Shown here piece after piece: positions 33,922-47,785 of a stretch of 64,000 nucleotides of DNA. The DNA comes from Xestospongia bergquistia (taxonomy: Eukaryota; Porifera; Demospongiae; Haplosclerida; Petrosiidae), in NCBI GenBank assembly GCA_963965975.1, contig OZ014413.1, forward strand, positions 6,393,501-6,457,500, in the 5' to 3' direction. Below the pieces are notes generated by a model that saw only the letters and a list, made by a program, of their open reading frames with translations, did not search any database and was not told where the DNA came from. A program made the position numbers and the translations under genes. The stretch's first letter is position 1, and the number at the start of each line of letters is the position of its first letter.

Positions 33922-34249
33922 GGCATGGTTCTTTGATACAGATATTGTCTCATTTGATGTTTCAACAATAAATGTCTCAAAGATCTCAACTCTGCAAGTC
34001 AGTTCAAGCAAAATATTTCTTATTTACTTTAAAATTATCAGGAATATAGCATACATGTTGTTCATATTTATTCATTTGTTCACTTGTTAATATCATCACA
34101 CTTTATAAATCATTCACCTCCTATATTCTATTGTTTTTTTTTTGATGTTCGTCATATTACCTTTGCTATTGAGTGTCTTTTGTGTTTTAAAAAAATGTTA
34201 CGTCAACAAGTGCTCAAAGTTATTTATTATATTAAGAAATTCCTAACTA
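33922..34249. other. non-coding spacer
   Basis: AT-rich, nothing recognised. Confidence 0.3.
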
Positions 34250-34780
34250 TTAATTGTTAAGGCATCTCCCTTTTAAACATTTTAATACAAACTAAGATAT
34301 TACATATAATGACATAATTTGATGTTATTAAATGTATTTTGAATTTTTTTCCTTATATTACATGTTCATGACATTAAATTATTTACTATATAATATTAGT
34401 ATCTACAATGATCTTATAAAGTATTAATCATTTTATCCCATGCTTTTTATCATAATACAATTTAAACACTGACTTCAGTGGTTATAATATATCCAACTAG
34501 ACTATCATCTATCCAGTCCCTTTCCTCACAGTTATATTCCTTAGTTATATCTGTGCATCTTGCGTATCTGCGTTTAATTGGCTAATTTTAATAGTTGACA
34601 TAACATAACATTTTAGGAGTATTATGTTAAAGTAGTTGTCAATCATTTATTGGAACTCAGTGCCAAACTATTCATACGAACATTATTGGAACATGACACT
34701 TTTGAGTGTTTACATAAGACATTAATTAACCAATTCAATTACATATGTCATTTAAAGGTGTTAATTGTTTTTTTGAGACT
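34250..34780. repeat. dispersed repeat R1, copy 2
   Basis: Direct-orientation partner of 5670-6260. It shares ctcccttttaaac, tgtattttgaat, tacatgttcat and the ACTATCATCTATCCAG block in the same order and spacing. Both copies are clearly diverged. Confidence 0.65.
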
Positions 34781-34814
34781 TCCGAAATTTTCTGGTTGCT
34801 AGACTCTATTTGAT

Positions 34815-35491
34815 CACGGGCGTAGGAGCCGGTCCAGCCAGTCCGGCTTTGACCGGACCATTTTTCAGCTTCTCCAAATATTAAAATTTAATAATGAATC
34901 AACAACACAAAAAATGAAACAAAAAGAAAAAATAACAAGGCTGGTAACTCACTCGCATTTGGCAGCCATGTTTTCATTCACCGCACCCCATTAGATTCAA
35001 AATTATTTGCATGCTTAATCACGTGTGTTATTGTGTATCAGCTGGCTAGTAACTTGACAACATATGTATTTCCAGACAAGCCACACCAACCAAAAAACTT
35101 TAATTTTCCTAAGAAACCTTTTGGAAAAAAGCAGATCGTTTAAAGAAGTTTCCGCCTCAATGGGTTTCAAAATGGAAGTGGCTTCACTATGATGAAGCAC
35201 TAGAAGTCGCATTCTATTATTTGTGTGGTAAAGCAGATCAGGAAAAAGCCTCAGTTCCAGCATGAAAGATCAAACTTTCCTAAAAAAGGATTTAGCAATT
35301 GGAAGGATGATACGAATCATTCCAATTGCTAGTATATACAACAAATTTTGCATGGAAAGAATGCGCGAAAAACTTTCAGTGATGGGCCTGAAATTGCACC
35401 AGATTTACTCCTGACAAACATAATTTTCAAAATTTTCCCAGGGAGGGGCAGTGTCAGCCTGACCATTCCATTTTTGCTTCCTATGCCCCTG
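34815..35491 (+). mobile_element. hAT-type DNA transposon remnant with TTF-type zinc-finger relic
   Basis: The left end CACGGGCGTAGGAGC and the complement of the right end (CAGGGGCATAGGAAGC) form degenerate terminal repeats of the CAGGGGCGTAG type seen in many hAT elements. Inside, at about 35060-35340, the plus strand reads in pieces PHQPKNFNFPKKPFGKK, WLHYDEALEVAFYYLC and FSNWKDDTNHSN. These match the layout of the TTF-type zinc finger that precedes ZMYM1-like hAT transposases. Stops and shifts are present and the catalytic domain is missing. A clean 8-bp target duplication could not be shown. Confidence 0.6.
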
Positions 35492-35618
35492 TTGATATAT
35501 AATCTAGCTGATTTTTGTATTTTGTCTCTCTTTGATTCATCATTACTAAAAGACTTTAACAGGTTTATGAGTCCAGGCTGTCCTGCTATGTGCTAGAATA
35601 GCAGAATCGAGGCAAGTC

Positions 35619-38140
35619 TTGTTTGTTCTATTAAGAGGACCTAACTATGCAACATGGAAGGTTCAGTGTACGATGGCACTCAAGGAAGTCGGGATTGTGA
35701 GTGGTACTGAAGAGGCTCCTGCTGGCGATGTTGATCCAAAGGAGATGGAACACTATGCCGAGAGGCGAGATAAAGCGTTGGCCACTGTTGTTCTTTCAGT
35801 CGATCCATCTTTTTATTTGGGGATCCAGTTGACCCAGTTGCTGTTTGGAAGAAACTGGAAGAACAGTTCCAGAAAAAGTCGTGGGTCAATCAATTGAACA
35901 TGAGACATAAACTATATACCTTAAGATTGAAAGATGGTTAATCAATACAGGATCATTCATGTCAAAACAATGCTGAAGCGTTTAACGAGTTGTTGATTGT
36001 TGGTGATGGATTTGCAGATGAAGATACGGTTGTCTATCTACTTGGCAGCTTGTCAGAATCGTTCAAAATGTTGGTTACTTCATTGGAATTGAACCCTACT
36101 CTTCCAAAGATGGAGATTGTGATTGAGAAACTGATGCATGAAGAAAGGAAGCTTAAAACCCGACAAGTGTCGAGTAAGTCAGGAAGTGTTGGAGCATAAG
36201 CTGTGAGACACAAGACATGATTGAAGGCTCCCAAGTGTTATGGCTGTCTGAGCCCAAGTTGTCTGAGCATTCGAAGCCAATTAGAACGGGAAAGAAAGGA
36301 GTGAAGAATGATGTACAAAAGAATCAACTTGAATGTAGTAATAGCAGTGATTCAGAATACAATGAGATTGGTCTAGTGGTATGTCAAATATTGTTGGCAG
36401 TAGACTCTAGCAAAGCAGACAGTTGGATAGTCAATTCAGGTGTGACTCGTCACATCTACAATGACAGAAGATCATTTGTAGAAATTCACACCTTGAACAA
36501 GCCATAAGATGTTATGTTGGTTGATGGACATCCTTTAAGTCTTATTGAAGCTGGTAATGTCACTCTAGAGCTTGTATTGGGAAATGCCAAGACCAAGCGG
36601 TGTCGACTATATAATGTACTCTATGTACCAAAGTTGTTGTATAATTTGCTGAGTGTCTCAAAGGTAACCAAAGCTGGAAAGTTCTATTCTAATGACTGTT
36701 AGATTTTCGATCCAGATGACAAAGTTGTTGTTGTTATTAGTGTCAGGAGAGGAAACCACTATCACTTGAGCTGTCAATAAGTGAAAGATGATCAAGTCCA
36801 TGTGATAACGCTCAATTGAATGGCAAGTTGAAGGAGTTCATATGGCATCAAAGGTTTGGTCATCTGAACGAGAAGCCAAGTGTGAATAATCTAAAAGTAT
36901 TTTGATGCGCAGCGTATTCCCACTTCCCAAAGGATGAAAGAAAGAAATTGAACCTGAAAGCAAGAAGGTGTATCTTCCTTGGTTATGGAGATGTCATAAA
37001 AGGATACAGGCTCTATGACCTGATTAAAGCTTGTGTGATTCACAGATGTAGTATTTGATAAAATCAGTTTAGAATTTGAGAAGGAGCAAATTAAAGATTA
37101 GAAGGTGTAAATCAACTTTCAGTTGAAATTTATGTGAGCATTGAGGAACCTTATTCTGAAGCTAAAGAGGAACAGACTGTTAATGAGGATGAGACAAACA
37201 CAAATCAGTCTGATGAGGAATCCTCAATAGTGATTCATCGTTCAGAATTTACTGGACAACGTCCAGACTATTATGGAACATGGATCTACACAGCTAAGGA
37301 ACAAGGAAAGGAACCTGTCACAGTGGAGGAAGCAATGCCCAGTCCTGAAAAAGAGAAGTGGAAAGACGCAACGGAGGAGATAAGATCTATTAAAGTGAAT
37401 GAAGGTGGGAGTTACTTGAGCTACCAAAGGATAAAAACACTATTGGGTGCAAATGGGTCTAGAAATGGAAGGTTGGCATTGATGGGTCTGTGGAATGGTA
37501 CAAGGATCGTCTTGTTGCTAAAGGCTATTCTAAGTAGTACGGATTAGACTGATGAAACATTTAGTCCAGTGGCATGGTCGAATCCTTACAAACACTATTT
37601 GCACTAGCTGCCAAGATGGTCTCCATGTAAATTAGATGGACACGACAACTGCTTTTCTCAATGGAAAACTAAAGGAGGAGTTGTATATGGATCAACCTGA
37701 AGGATTTGTAAAACGAGGAAAGAAAAGTAGTGTGTAAACTTAAGCATAGCCTCTATGGTTTAAAGCAAGCCCCCAAGATGTTGAAACTTCATCCTTGATG
37801 AAAAGGTGAAAGAAATGGGATTTGCTCAAGCAACCAGTGATCTCTGCATCACAAAAAGTGGAGAGCCATTCATAATTGGGATCTATGTTGATGACATCTT
37901 ACTAGGCGGTAAAAGCGATAAGCAAATCAGTGAGGTCAAGTTAGCCCTGAGAGATTTGATGTGAAGGACTTAGGAAAACTCAACTACTTTCTAGGTGTCA
38001 AGATAGTACAGAATCACAGAGCTGGTACTATCTGGATTGGTCAAATGACCTATACAGAAGGAGTCCTGAAGAAGCTCAGATGTCATATTAATAGTACTGA
38101 CATAAATAATAAGACAATGACTATTATAAGACTTGTTGTA
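35619..38140 (+). mobile_element. Ty1/copia-type LTR retrotransposon remnant
   Basis: Ordered pieces of one plus-strand polyprotein. A copia gag start (GPNYATWKVQ, about 35640) comes first, with more gag to 36199. An aspartic protease segment has WIVNSGVTRHI (about 36425) with the catalytic D-S-G changed to N-S-G. A pre-integrase WHQRFGHLN (about 36843) is followed directly by the integrase C-terminus (FPKDERKKLNLKAR, about 36930), so the catalytic core of the integrase is deleted. Reverse transcriptase pieces follow with YVDD (about 37885). Many stops and shifts separate them, RNase H is not seen and no long terminal repeats were found. It is an inactive fossil. Confidence 0.85.
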
Positions 38141-38350
38141 TAGTGTAACAAACAACAAAAATTTATTTTCACATTGTTTTTATTCAGTTAATTAAAGAAT
38201 AAATAACAACTACATGTAATACACAAAATAGCTATGTTAATACTTTGAAGTATGTCTTTAACATGTGACAACCGACATTGCATGTAATAGCATATTAAAA
38301 AAAAGATCAACTTTATAGAATAGACTACCTAACTGTATTTTATTCTATAG
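38141..38350. other. spacer with acceptor-like end
   Basis: AT-rich sequence ending TTCTATAG before the candidate exon at 38351. Confidence 0.3.
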
Positions 38351-38433
38351 TACTAGTATCATCTCCATATCAGAGTCAAAATCAGATCAAGCCAAAACAG
38401 ATCACATATGAGGCATATCATCTGAGACTAAAA
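38351..38433 (+). CDS. candidate internal exon, unknown product
   Basis: An 83-nt open segment framed by an acceptor-like TTCTATAG and a GTAAGT donor. It reads LVSSPYQSQNQIKPKQIT and onward to LRLK. No domain is recognised. A chance pair of splice-like sites cannot be excluded. Confidence 0.3.
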
Positions 38434-39522
38434 GTAAGTTACTTAAAAAAATAGAAAAGTTTGCAATATATAAGTTTTTAATGTCAACTTTACAATATAA
38501 AATTATTAATCAAAATTTAGTAGTTGTATCTATTAATTATAATGATAAAAAACGACCATAGACATGAATTTAAAATATCCTGCTATATTGTATTAATTAT
38601 TAAGGAACTTGTAGTGTTAACTATACCAGTTAGTCTGCAAAAGATAGCTTCTTAGCTTTGTAAGTTCTCCTCATTTTTAAGCATTTCTTTGCAAATCACA
38701 ACATTTAAAAGGACATGCAAGTGTTTACACTACATTAATGAGATCATAATGATGTAATGACATTTATAATGAAATTATAAGATTATGTAACATGGTATAT
38801 ATCTTTATATTTATACCTGCAGTGTTATATACAGCATTTTGTCTCTCACATACTTTTTATTAGTCATATAAATAAATAATGTGACTTTTGGACAAAGAAG
38901 CATGAAAAGCTTTGATATGCCTCACAAAGAAATTTGCAATTACATTGCCATGCCCAAGACAGGTTGATGATGTAGGTCATTATTGGAATTCCACTAAACC
39001 AGTCATCATCAACATGAACAGAATATAGTATATTAGGTACTGTGTTGTATGGAAACCCCCATCAAATGGGAGGAGTCTGATGTAGCTAGCTGCTCCCTCT
39101 CCGAACAGATATATTAGTGGTGGTATATACATGCATCACATGAAAACTTATTGTGTACATGGATACACAGAGTTGATGTCTTTCTGTGTGTGCACATCAA
39201 TATATATCTTTACAAACTTTATATTGAATAACAATTATATTGTTTAGTGCTATGTCAATTGAATTATATATGTTCTCAATTTTGACTATTTTAAAAGAAT
39301 AGTCCCCAAACTATATACTACTAATGAAACCCCAAAAATATTTATACACAGACATTGGGACTCAACTGGTCTCAATAGTAGATATTGACATCCTTGCTGT
39401 GATCATCTAATACAGTAAATTAGTTGTACTTTTGTTTTGTTAGTTGAACATATTAGAGTGTGGATAATAATAGGTCCTGTTGTGTGTGCAAAATATTATA
39501 TTGTAAATATGTTTTATTATAG
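38434..39522. other. spacer or intron
   Basis: AT-rich, nothing recognised. Confidence 0.3.
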
Positions 39523-39635
39523 GAAACACTCGAAGTGTTAAGTGGACTATAGTTACACCTACTTCATCTTCTGTGGCAGAATTTAAAGAAGTGATACATC
39601 AACTAATGAGACAAAAACACAACATGGAGTATTAG
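39523..39635 (+). CDS. candidate terminal exon, unknown product
   Basis: After an acceptor-like ATTATAG the frame reads NTRSVKWTIVTPTSSSVAEF, then KEVIHQLMRQK, and stops at TAG 39633-39635. Its phase does not join directly to the candidate exon at 38351, so the two need not be one gene. A leucine-rich-repeat fragment follows at 39848, as in NLR-type genes, but the link is speculative. Confidence 0.3.
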
Positions 39636-39847
39636 ACTCAAGTCATTATCTCCAAGTTTACTAATACTATTAATCAATAATAATGAATGCCGAGTAAGGA
39701 GTTTTTATATAGAGAACACTCTTTAAACTGTCACAAGTAGTAACTTATAACAAAACAATGTAGATCCTTGCTTTTTACTCCTCACATCTCTTCCCATATA
39801 CTTACAATTCACTAACAACAGCTCTAACTAATAATAGTATAATTAAG

Positions 39848-40051
39848 GTGTTATATTTGTATTATAACAATAACATCACTGATAAAGACATGCCTCATTT
39901 CTTTCAAGTTATTATTAATAATAATACATTGCAAGAACTAGATTTCACTGACTGCCGTAATATTACTAAATTTGGTAAACAACAATTACAAAATGTTTTA
40001 GTTAAAAATAATAGTTTGAGTGTGTGCATTAATTTCAAAAAAATACATTAA
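39848..40051 (+). pseudogene. leucine-rich-repeat fragment (NLR/RNase-inhibitor-like)
   Basis: About 67 codons reading LYYNNNITDKDMPHFFQV, then NNNTLQELDFTDCRNIT and QQLQNVLVKNNSL. The alternating L-x-x-L-x-L and N-x-x-I-x-D pattern with a ~28-residue period fits the ribonuclease-inhibitor class of leucine-rich repeats found in NLR-type receptors. Only two to three repeats are present, with no NACHT domain nearby, so it is an exon or relic. Confidence 0.55.
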
Positions 40052-40139
40052 TTATTACTTATTTTTGTATTATGTTTAGTAGCTGACGAGGAGTAATAAA
40101 TTATAGAAAATGCTACAGCACCTAAAATGAATATATTAT

Positions 40140-40375
40140 TAAAAATGAAATGAATGACCAGATGAACTGACCCATCTTTGCATGTTTGAAAAGATACTGT
40201 ATCCCACAACTGCAGAGATAAGAACCAAGGATCTGCAAAGACCACAGGCAGCATTGGGTTACTTGTTCAAATATGATGTAAGATGTTCATTATAGTATAC
40301 CAACCATGAATATGCGACTTACTATCTAAACAATTGCAAGGCTGTCAAATCACCTTTAACAGTAAATTAGCCATA
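40140..40375 (+). pseudogene. second copy of the 33523 fragment
   Basis: Plus-strand frame ELTHLCMFEKILYPTTAEIR, then KDLQRPQAALGYLFKYDVR, a stop, and YYLNNCKAVKSP. The DNA matches 33535-33745 over more than 200 nt. This copy is less damaged in its first half but lacks the helical C-terminal part seen in the other. Confidence 0.45.
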
Positions 40376-40512
40376 ACTATTCAATTATTAGCAATTAGTG
40401 CATATTTGTACCATTGTTTCCTATTTTTTGCACAATAATTATTATTAGCGCTAAAATATTTTGTGAATGTGAGTGTTTATTTGATAATATAAATGGCTAA
40501 TCTGTACCATTT

Positions 40513-41314
40513 GCTGTAAAACCAAAACTAGAGAAGGCATTGGATGCCATGGTAGGAAATTTAGAAAAAGTAGATTTCAGCAAGTTGGGAACACCAATAG
40601 TACCAGTAATAAAACCCGATGGCAATGTGAGAGTGTTCAGTGGCAACAAGGTTACCCTCAACCCATGTCTAGAAATTCAGCAGTACCCATTACCTATAGC
40701 TAGGGTATAAGAGTGTTTTCAAGCAATGAATGAAGGAAACAAATTTACCAAAATCGATTTAGCTCAAGCTTATAACCAAATCATGTTGGATGACAAGTCT
40801 AAATGTTTAACCACCATAAATACACATAAGGGATTGTACCAATGGACAAGATTGCCATATGGAGTAGCATCCAGTCCTGCAATCTTCCAAGGGATAATGG
40901 ACAAAATTTACAAAGACTACATCAAGTAGTGTGGTACTCATCATAGGAAAAAAAAGAGGAACAACACTTAACAAATGTGGAGGAAGTTTTGAGTTGACTA
41001 GAAAAGTATGGTCTTCGAGCTCGTTGTAGCAAATGTCTATTTTTTCAAGATTCGGTACAATATTTAGGCCATGTCATCGATAAAGAGTAAATTCACCAAG
41101 TCTAAAAGAAAGTAGAAGCAATTTTATCAGCCAAAGCTCCGAAGAATATAGAACTACATTCATTTATGGGAATGGTAAATTATTATGGGAAATTTATACC
41201 TAAGTTGTCAACAGTTGCTACCCCCATTAACCAATTAAGAGAGAAAGAAGTAAAGTGGAAGTGGACAAAGAGAGAGGAGAAACTATTTGAACAGCTCAAG
41301 CAACAGCTGGACAG

Positions 41315-41315
<1 letters not shown>
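40513..41315 (+). mobile_element. Ty3/gypsy-type reverse transcriptase remnant
   Basis: The plus strand reads VIKPDGNVRVFSGNKVT, YPLPIARV, a stop, then KFTKIDLAQAYNQIMLDD (motif A) and LPYGVASSPAIFQ (motif B region). The catalytic YxDD block that should follow near 40925 is destroyed, and the connection region (SFMGMVNYYGKFIPKLS, about 41160) resumes in another frame. RNase H is cut off near 41315, where Ig-like coding sequence begins. It is inactive. Confidence 0.8.
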
Positions 41316-43560
<2,245 letters not shown>

Positions 43561-44794
43561 ACTATAGTTTTTACGAATTCTTTTCATTCTCCATACAGTA
43601 TTGATGTTGTCCTATAATAAGTTAAAAAGATGATTCTAATGACAAACCTGATGCCTTTGTTCATCTGTTGAAGTTGTGAAGTGATTGCTTACTATTCAAC
43701 TACATGTACAGTTTTTTAGCTGCATAGAAAAATAGCAGAAACATAATATAGAAGACGTTATTAATTTTTAATCAGATTCTAAGATATAGTGGTGTTTAGT
43801 CATAATGTTAACCTAACTTATATAATGGGTTGGAACTACTACCCTAACTGATTCAATATACATATATTAGAATGATGTTTTTACACCAATCACATAATGA
43901 ACTCATATGTATAGTTTTATTTTTATTTATATTTGGTACGTTTTGAAACTAATTGGACACACAGAATCCCAAATTCATATAATGATGTAAGCCTTATAAA
44001 ACAACAGCAGAAACATTACTACAAGTGTTACATTAATTATTATTTTATCACAAAATCAATTGTTTTAAAATTATATTTTCAATTTTGTTACAAATATCTC
44101 TCCAAATCTACCACATACTTAATCAATGACTACTATATTATTGCATTAATGGCAACTTTTGCATCTAAAGGAAAAGAACTAACTTAAAATTACGACTTTG
44201 TATCCTTTTTGGAAGATCATTTATTTCTATAACTATACCAACTTGTTCTAAACAATACTAAAACCTAGTAGATTTTTTATTCAGATATATTGTTTAGTTT
44301 TTATGCATAATGGAGGACATCACTAATGAAAATTTTATACCAAATCGAAAGAATTTAGTCATGATACTAATTTTCTATATATGTTTCATGTACACATGTA
44401 AATACCTTTTGCTTTGTTTTGCTAGAAACAGTTGTGACTTTCTAACGACAAAACTCTACAAAATTATTATTAAATGTGTGAACCAAAGGTATTCATTATT
44501 GATTCTACTATTTAAGGTATCATAATGGAACATTTCTTTGTAAATATCTATTTAGTTATAAAACATTTGGCAAGCTTACCACATCTGGCTTACATAAAGC
44601 TTTTCCGAATTATTTCAATATCTTATCCATCAACCTTTTCTCTACTTACATACCAATATGTAGTTATCATTATGTCATTGTCACAATTATCATATAATGT
44701 GATCTCCTGACCTTACTTCTCATCTGTGTGTAGGTTGGTATATTATTAATGGAATTTAATATGACTGTATATATACTGAGACTAATTTTTGTTT
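43561..44794. other. non-coding stretch
   Basis: AT-rich. Open frames at 43933-44187 and 44310-44710 have no domain and look like chance. Confidence 0.35.
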
Positions 44795-45570
44795 TACTTG
44801 TTGTCTAAAGTGTAGTCAATCTTATTATTATCCATGTATACTGTCTTGTTATCACGCTTTCTATAGTTAATGCATCTAGTCTCTAAAGGGACTGGAACTA
44901 ATTCTCTCGCTAGTCCCTCTTGTCATCAAACCACACATGTACCTTAAGGTGGAGCCACTGATCTCCCTTGTAACATTTTTGTTGTTAATAAACAAGGTGA
45001 CATTATTATCAAGATCACTTCTAACCCTCATCATCATTGTGACTAGTGTAATTAGGATATTTCAGTAGCATACTGTACAGAATGTAAAGTTCTCCTCTGT
45101 AAGGATTAGTGGAATGGTCACTAACACATAAATATAACTTGTACCCACACATCTGTTACTCTTAAAGAAGCTTGCACTATGACTTGAGACAAATTAATTA
45201 AATTAAATTCATCTTTCAACCATATTTGTCAAGATCACACTGTCCAGCAACTAAATTACTATTGTCAACAATATATACTTTTCCAGTATGCAATGAATGT
45301 ACCGTCATTAGTCACAAAGAAAATCCCTTTACAGATATACAGCAATAAGGCAACTCTTCATGTGACCATACTAAGTTTCCAAGAAGTGCACCAACTGATA
45401 TCAGAACAAGTGATTAAGGGGAAAATCAAAGCTTGTAAAAATGAATTAGATACAATCATATGTCGAAACTTGTCTACTTTGCAATAACTGTTTAGTTTAA
45501 TTGCTGTAGTTTCTAATGGATCAGTGTGGATAGCTGATAGTAGTAACAATAGACTATTTAATACTAATAA
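44795..45570 (+). pseudogene. TRIM-NHL pseudogene A, internally deleted
   Basis: The DNA and the broken translation follow the intact gene at 516-2781. They start at CTTGTTGTCTAAAGTG (RING start), pass TNSLASPSCHQTTHVP, VNKQGDI, DISVAYCTECKVLLC (B-box 1) and CQDHTVQQLNYYC (B-box 2), and end in coiled-coil sequence KIKACKNELDTI. Directly after LSTLQ and a stop, it jumps to the very last NHL strand (VVSNGSVWIADSSNNRLF). The rest of the coiled coil, the filamin domain and nearly all NHL repeats are deleted. Stops occur throughout, several at the zinc cysteines. Confidence 0.85.
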
Positions 45571-45989
45571 TTACACACATTTAATACTATTATACATAAA
45601 TATCCTGTATTCTAAGAGTATATCTTCAATCACAACTTACGACAACTATAAAAACTAAACAGTGTTATTTATTGTAATCCAAAGGTTTTGTCATTTTTAA
45701 AAAAATATACATCCTCACAGTTATGTTATTATTACATTGGTTATTATTACAATGTTATTATACTTGCATGTATAACTGTATTTACAGTTAGCAAAGTGAC
45801 ACCATAATTTTTAATACAAATCTGATTGATTTGTAATGTTATTATTGTAACGTCATAATTGTAAAAATGTCAAAAGTATTTATTCTTTCACTTATACTAT
45901 GTGACTAATGATAGATGATTAAACTAATACAGTGATTGCAGGCAATTGACTACAATTGAAGTATTAGTTCATATCTACGTATATTTATG
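45571..45989. other. spacer between TRIM relics
   Basis: AT-rich, nothing recognised. Confidence 0.35.
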
Positions 45990-46920
45990 AATCTGAACAG
46001 AAACGAACCAACTAAAGTAATTCCATTTTTTAACCATACCTGTCAAGATGACACTGACCAGCAAATAAGTACTAACTCCAACAATGTTTTGCTAATCCAG
46101 TGTGCAATGAATATACCATCATTATCCATAAAGATAATCCTGTACTGATTTAAGTAGACAGGTAGACAGCAATAAAGCAACAGGTCATGACAGCATATAG
46201 AATTTCCGAGTAGCTTAACAACAACTTAAGAAAGTCTTGACATGAGTAGAAGAGATGAAAGAGAACATCAACGCTTTTATATGTGAATTAGATACAATTA
46301 TATATCAAGCATTTGCCTGTCTCTAACAACTTTTATATCAACTTAAAGAAGCTTTTTAGCTCAAAGTAGTGAGATAGCTAATGCTAAAGAGGTTGAACAT
46401 CTGCTGAAAACAATGACTACTCTCAAAGTCTAGCACCAAAATACACTGATGTTGAATTACCATGTGTTGCTCACAAACTACAGATTGGAGCAAGCCAACT
46501 ATAATATGAGTTCTCTCAAAAGTCTCTCAAAATACTTATTTTTTGAGGATCTGCCTGCCTAGCTTTGTGCAACAATTTGGCTGGTTCTGGTAGCAATATT
46601 TTTGTATATAAATCTCCCTCTGACGTTTTTTGTACTGCTCTGATCATCTTCATTTGACCTCTAACACAATCATTGTCTTAACTCCAAAAGGTCAATTATT
46701 CATCAGTATGGTCAGCCTCATCTTAAACGTGAAATCAGCACAGCTATTGATTCAGTTAGTAATTCATTTATGTCTAACAATTACTAACCCGCATATCTTT
46801 TTATTTTTGATCCACATGGCACTTATATCTACTCAATCAGAGGGTTCTCAGGGAATAACATTGGCTCCAAAAAGACCAGTATAGATAACTAGTTCTGGTA
46901 GTAATAATAAACTTTAAATT
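45990..46920 (+). pseudogene. TRIM-NHL pseudogene B
   Basis: A second relic of the same gene. The B-box 2 region (cctgtcaagatgacactgaccagcaa, 46040) is followed by coiled-coil remnants to about 46500. A jump then leads to late NHL sequence near 46630-46900, where pieces such as IVLTPKGQLF and FLFLIHMALI match the phase-shifted end of the intact propeller. It is more degraded than relic A, which lies 0.4 kb upstream in the same orientation. Confidence 0.7.
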
Positions 46921-47529
46921 TTAGATACTAATATATATTGCATATATTATTTTTTATTGTATGAAGTGTCCTTCACTATATTGTATTTTTCACTGGTATT
47001 GAGCATATTTTATAGTAACAAGATATTATTTGAAATAGCATGATTTAATTAAGGTTTATTGCTGTATATCCTCTTTTATCTCATTAACTAACTAATTTAT
47101 TTTGCTTGATAACTATAATTTATCAATAACACATGATACATAAAGATCCCACTCAAAGTCTACAATATACAAGTCAACATGTGAAATGATATAAATGAGC
47201 ATGCAAACTATGTTGTTCATTTGTCTGTTGTGTATAAGTTGTTGTGACTAAAACTATAGCTTTCAACCATGTGATCAAATACACTACTGCAATCGATAAT
47301 CTACTATTATCAAGATAATATGTATAGACATTGCAAATATCTAGTATGCTGCAAAATGCACCAATGACACTATATGAACACACTGGTTATTATTTGTATA
47401 ATATACATTGAAACTGAATAATTTTGTGATGATAAACAATATATTTATCATAGTTATATCATCATAATAATAACAGTGTATAGCTGCAATAAATGTTTTA
47501 AAAAATTAACACACTTACATATTTATTTA
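46921..47529. other. non-coding spacer
   Basis: AT-rich, nothing recognised. Confidence 0.35.
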
Positions 47530-47531
47530 TG

Positions 47532-47596
<65 letters not shown>
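47530..47596. repeat. (TA)n microsatellite
   Basis: About 65 bp of TA repeat with one TT interruption, roughly 190 bp upstream of the third POT gene start. Confidence 0.95.
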
Positions 47597-47600
<4 letters not shown>

Positions 47601-47785
47601 CACATATATACATATAATGTTATAGAAGTGAGTGTTGTTATACATGTGTCAATGCATGTAGTATTGTAAACTGTTTTTATTGTTGTTGTAAACAAGTGGA
47701 GCAGAGATGTAAAATGTATAAATTCAAGACAATTAAAGTCCATCAACAACAAATAATTATATCTTTGGCGTACAAAGAACTCAAA

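Noticed and set aside
47696..47785. Upstream extension of the third POT gene
   Set aside because: The extra 30 codons have no counterpart in the two paralogues, whose starts align with the ATG at 47786.
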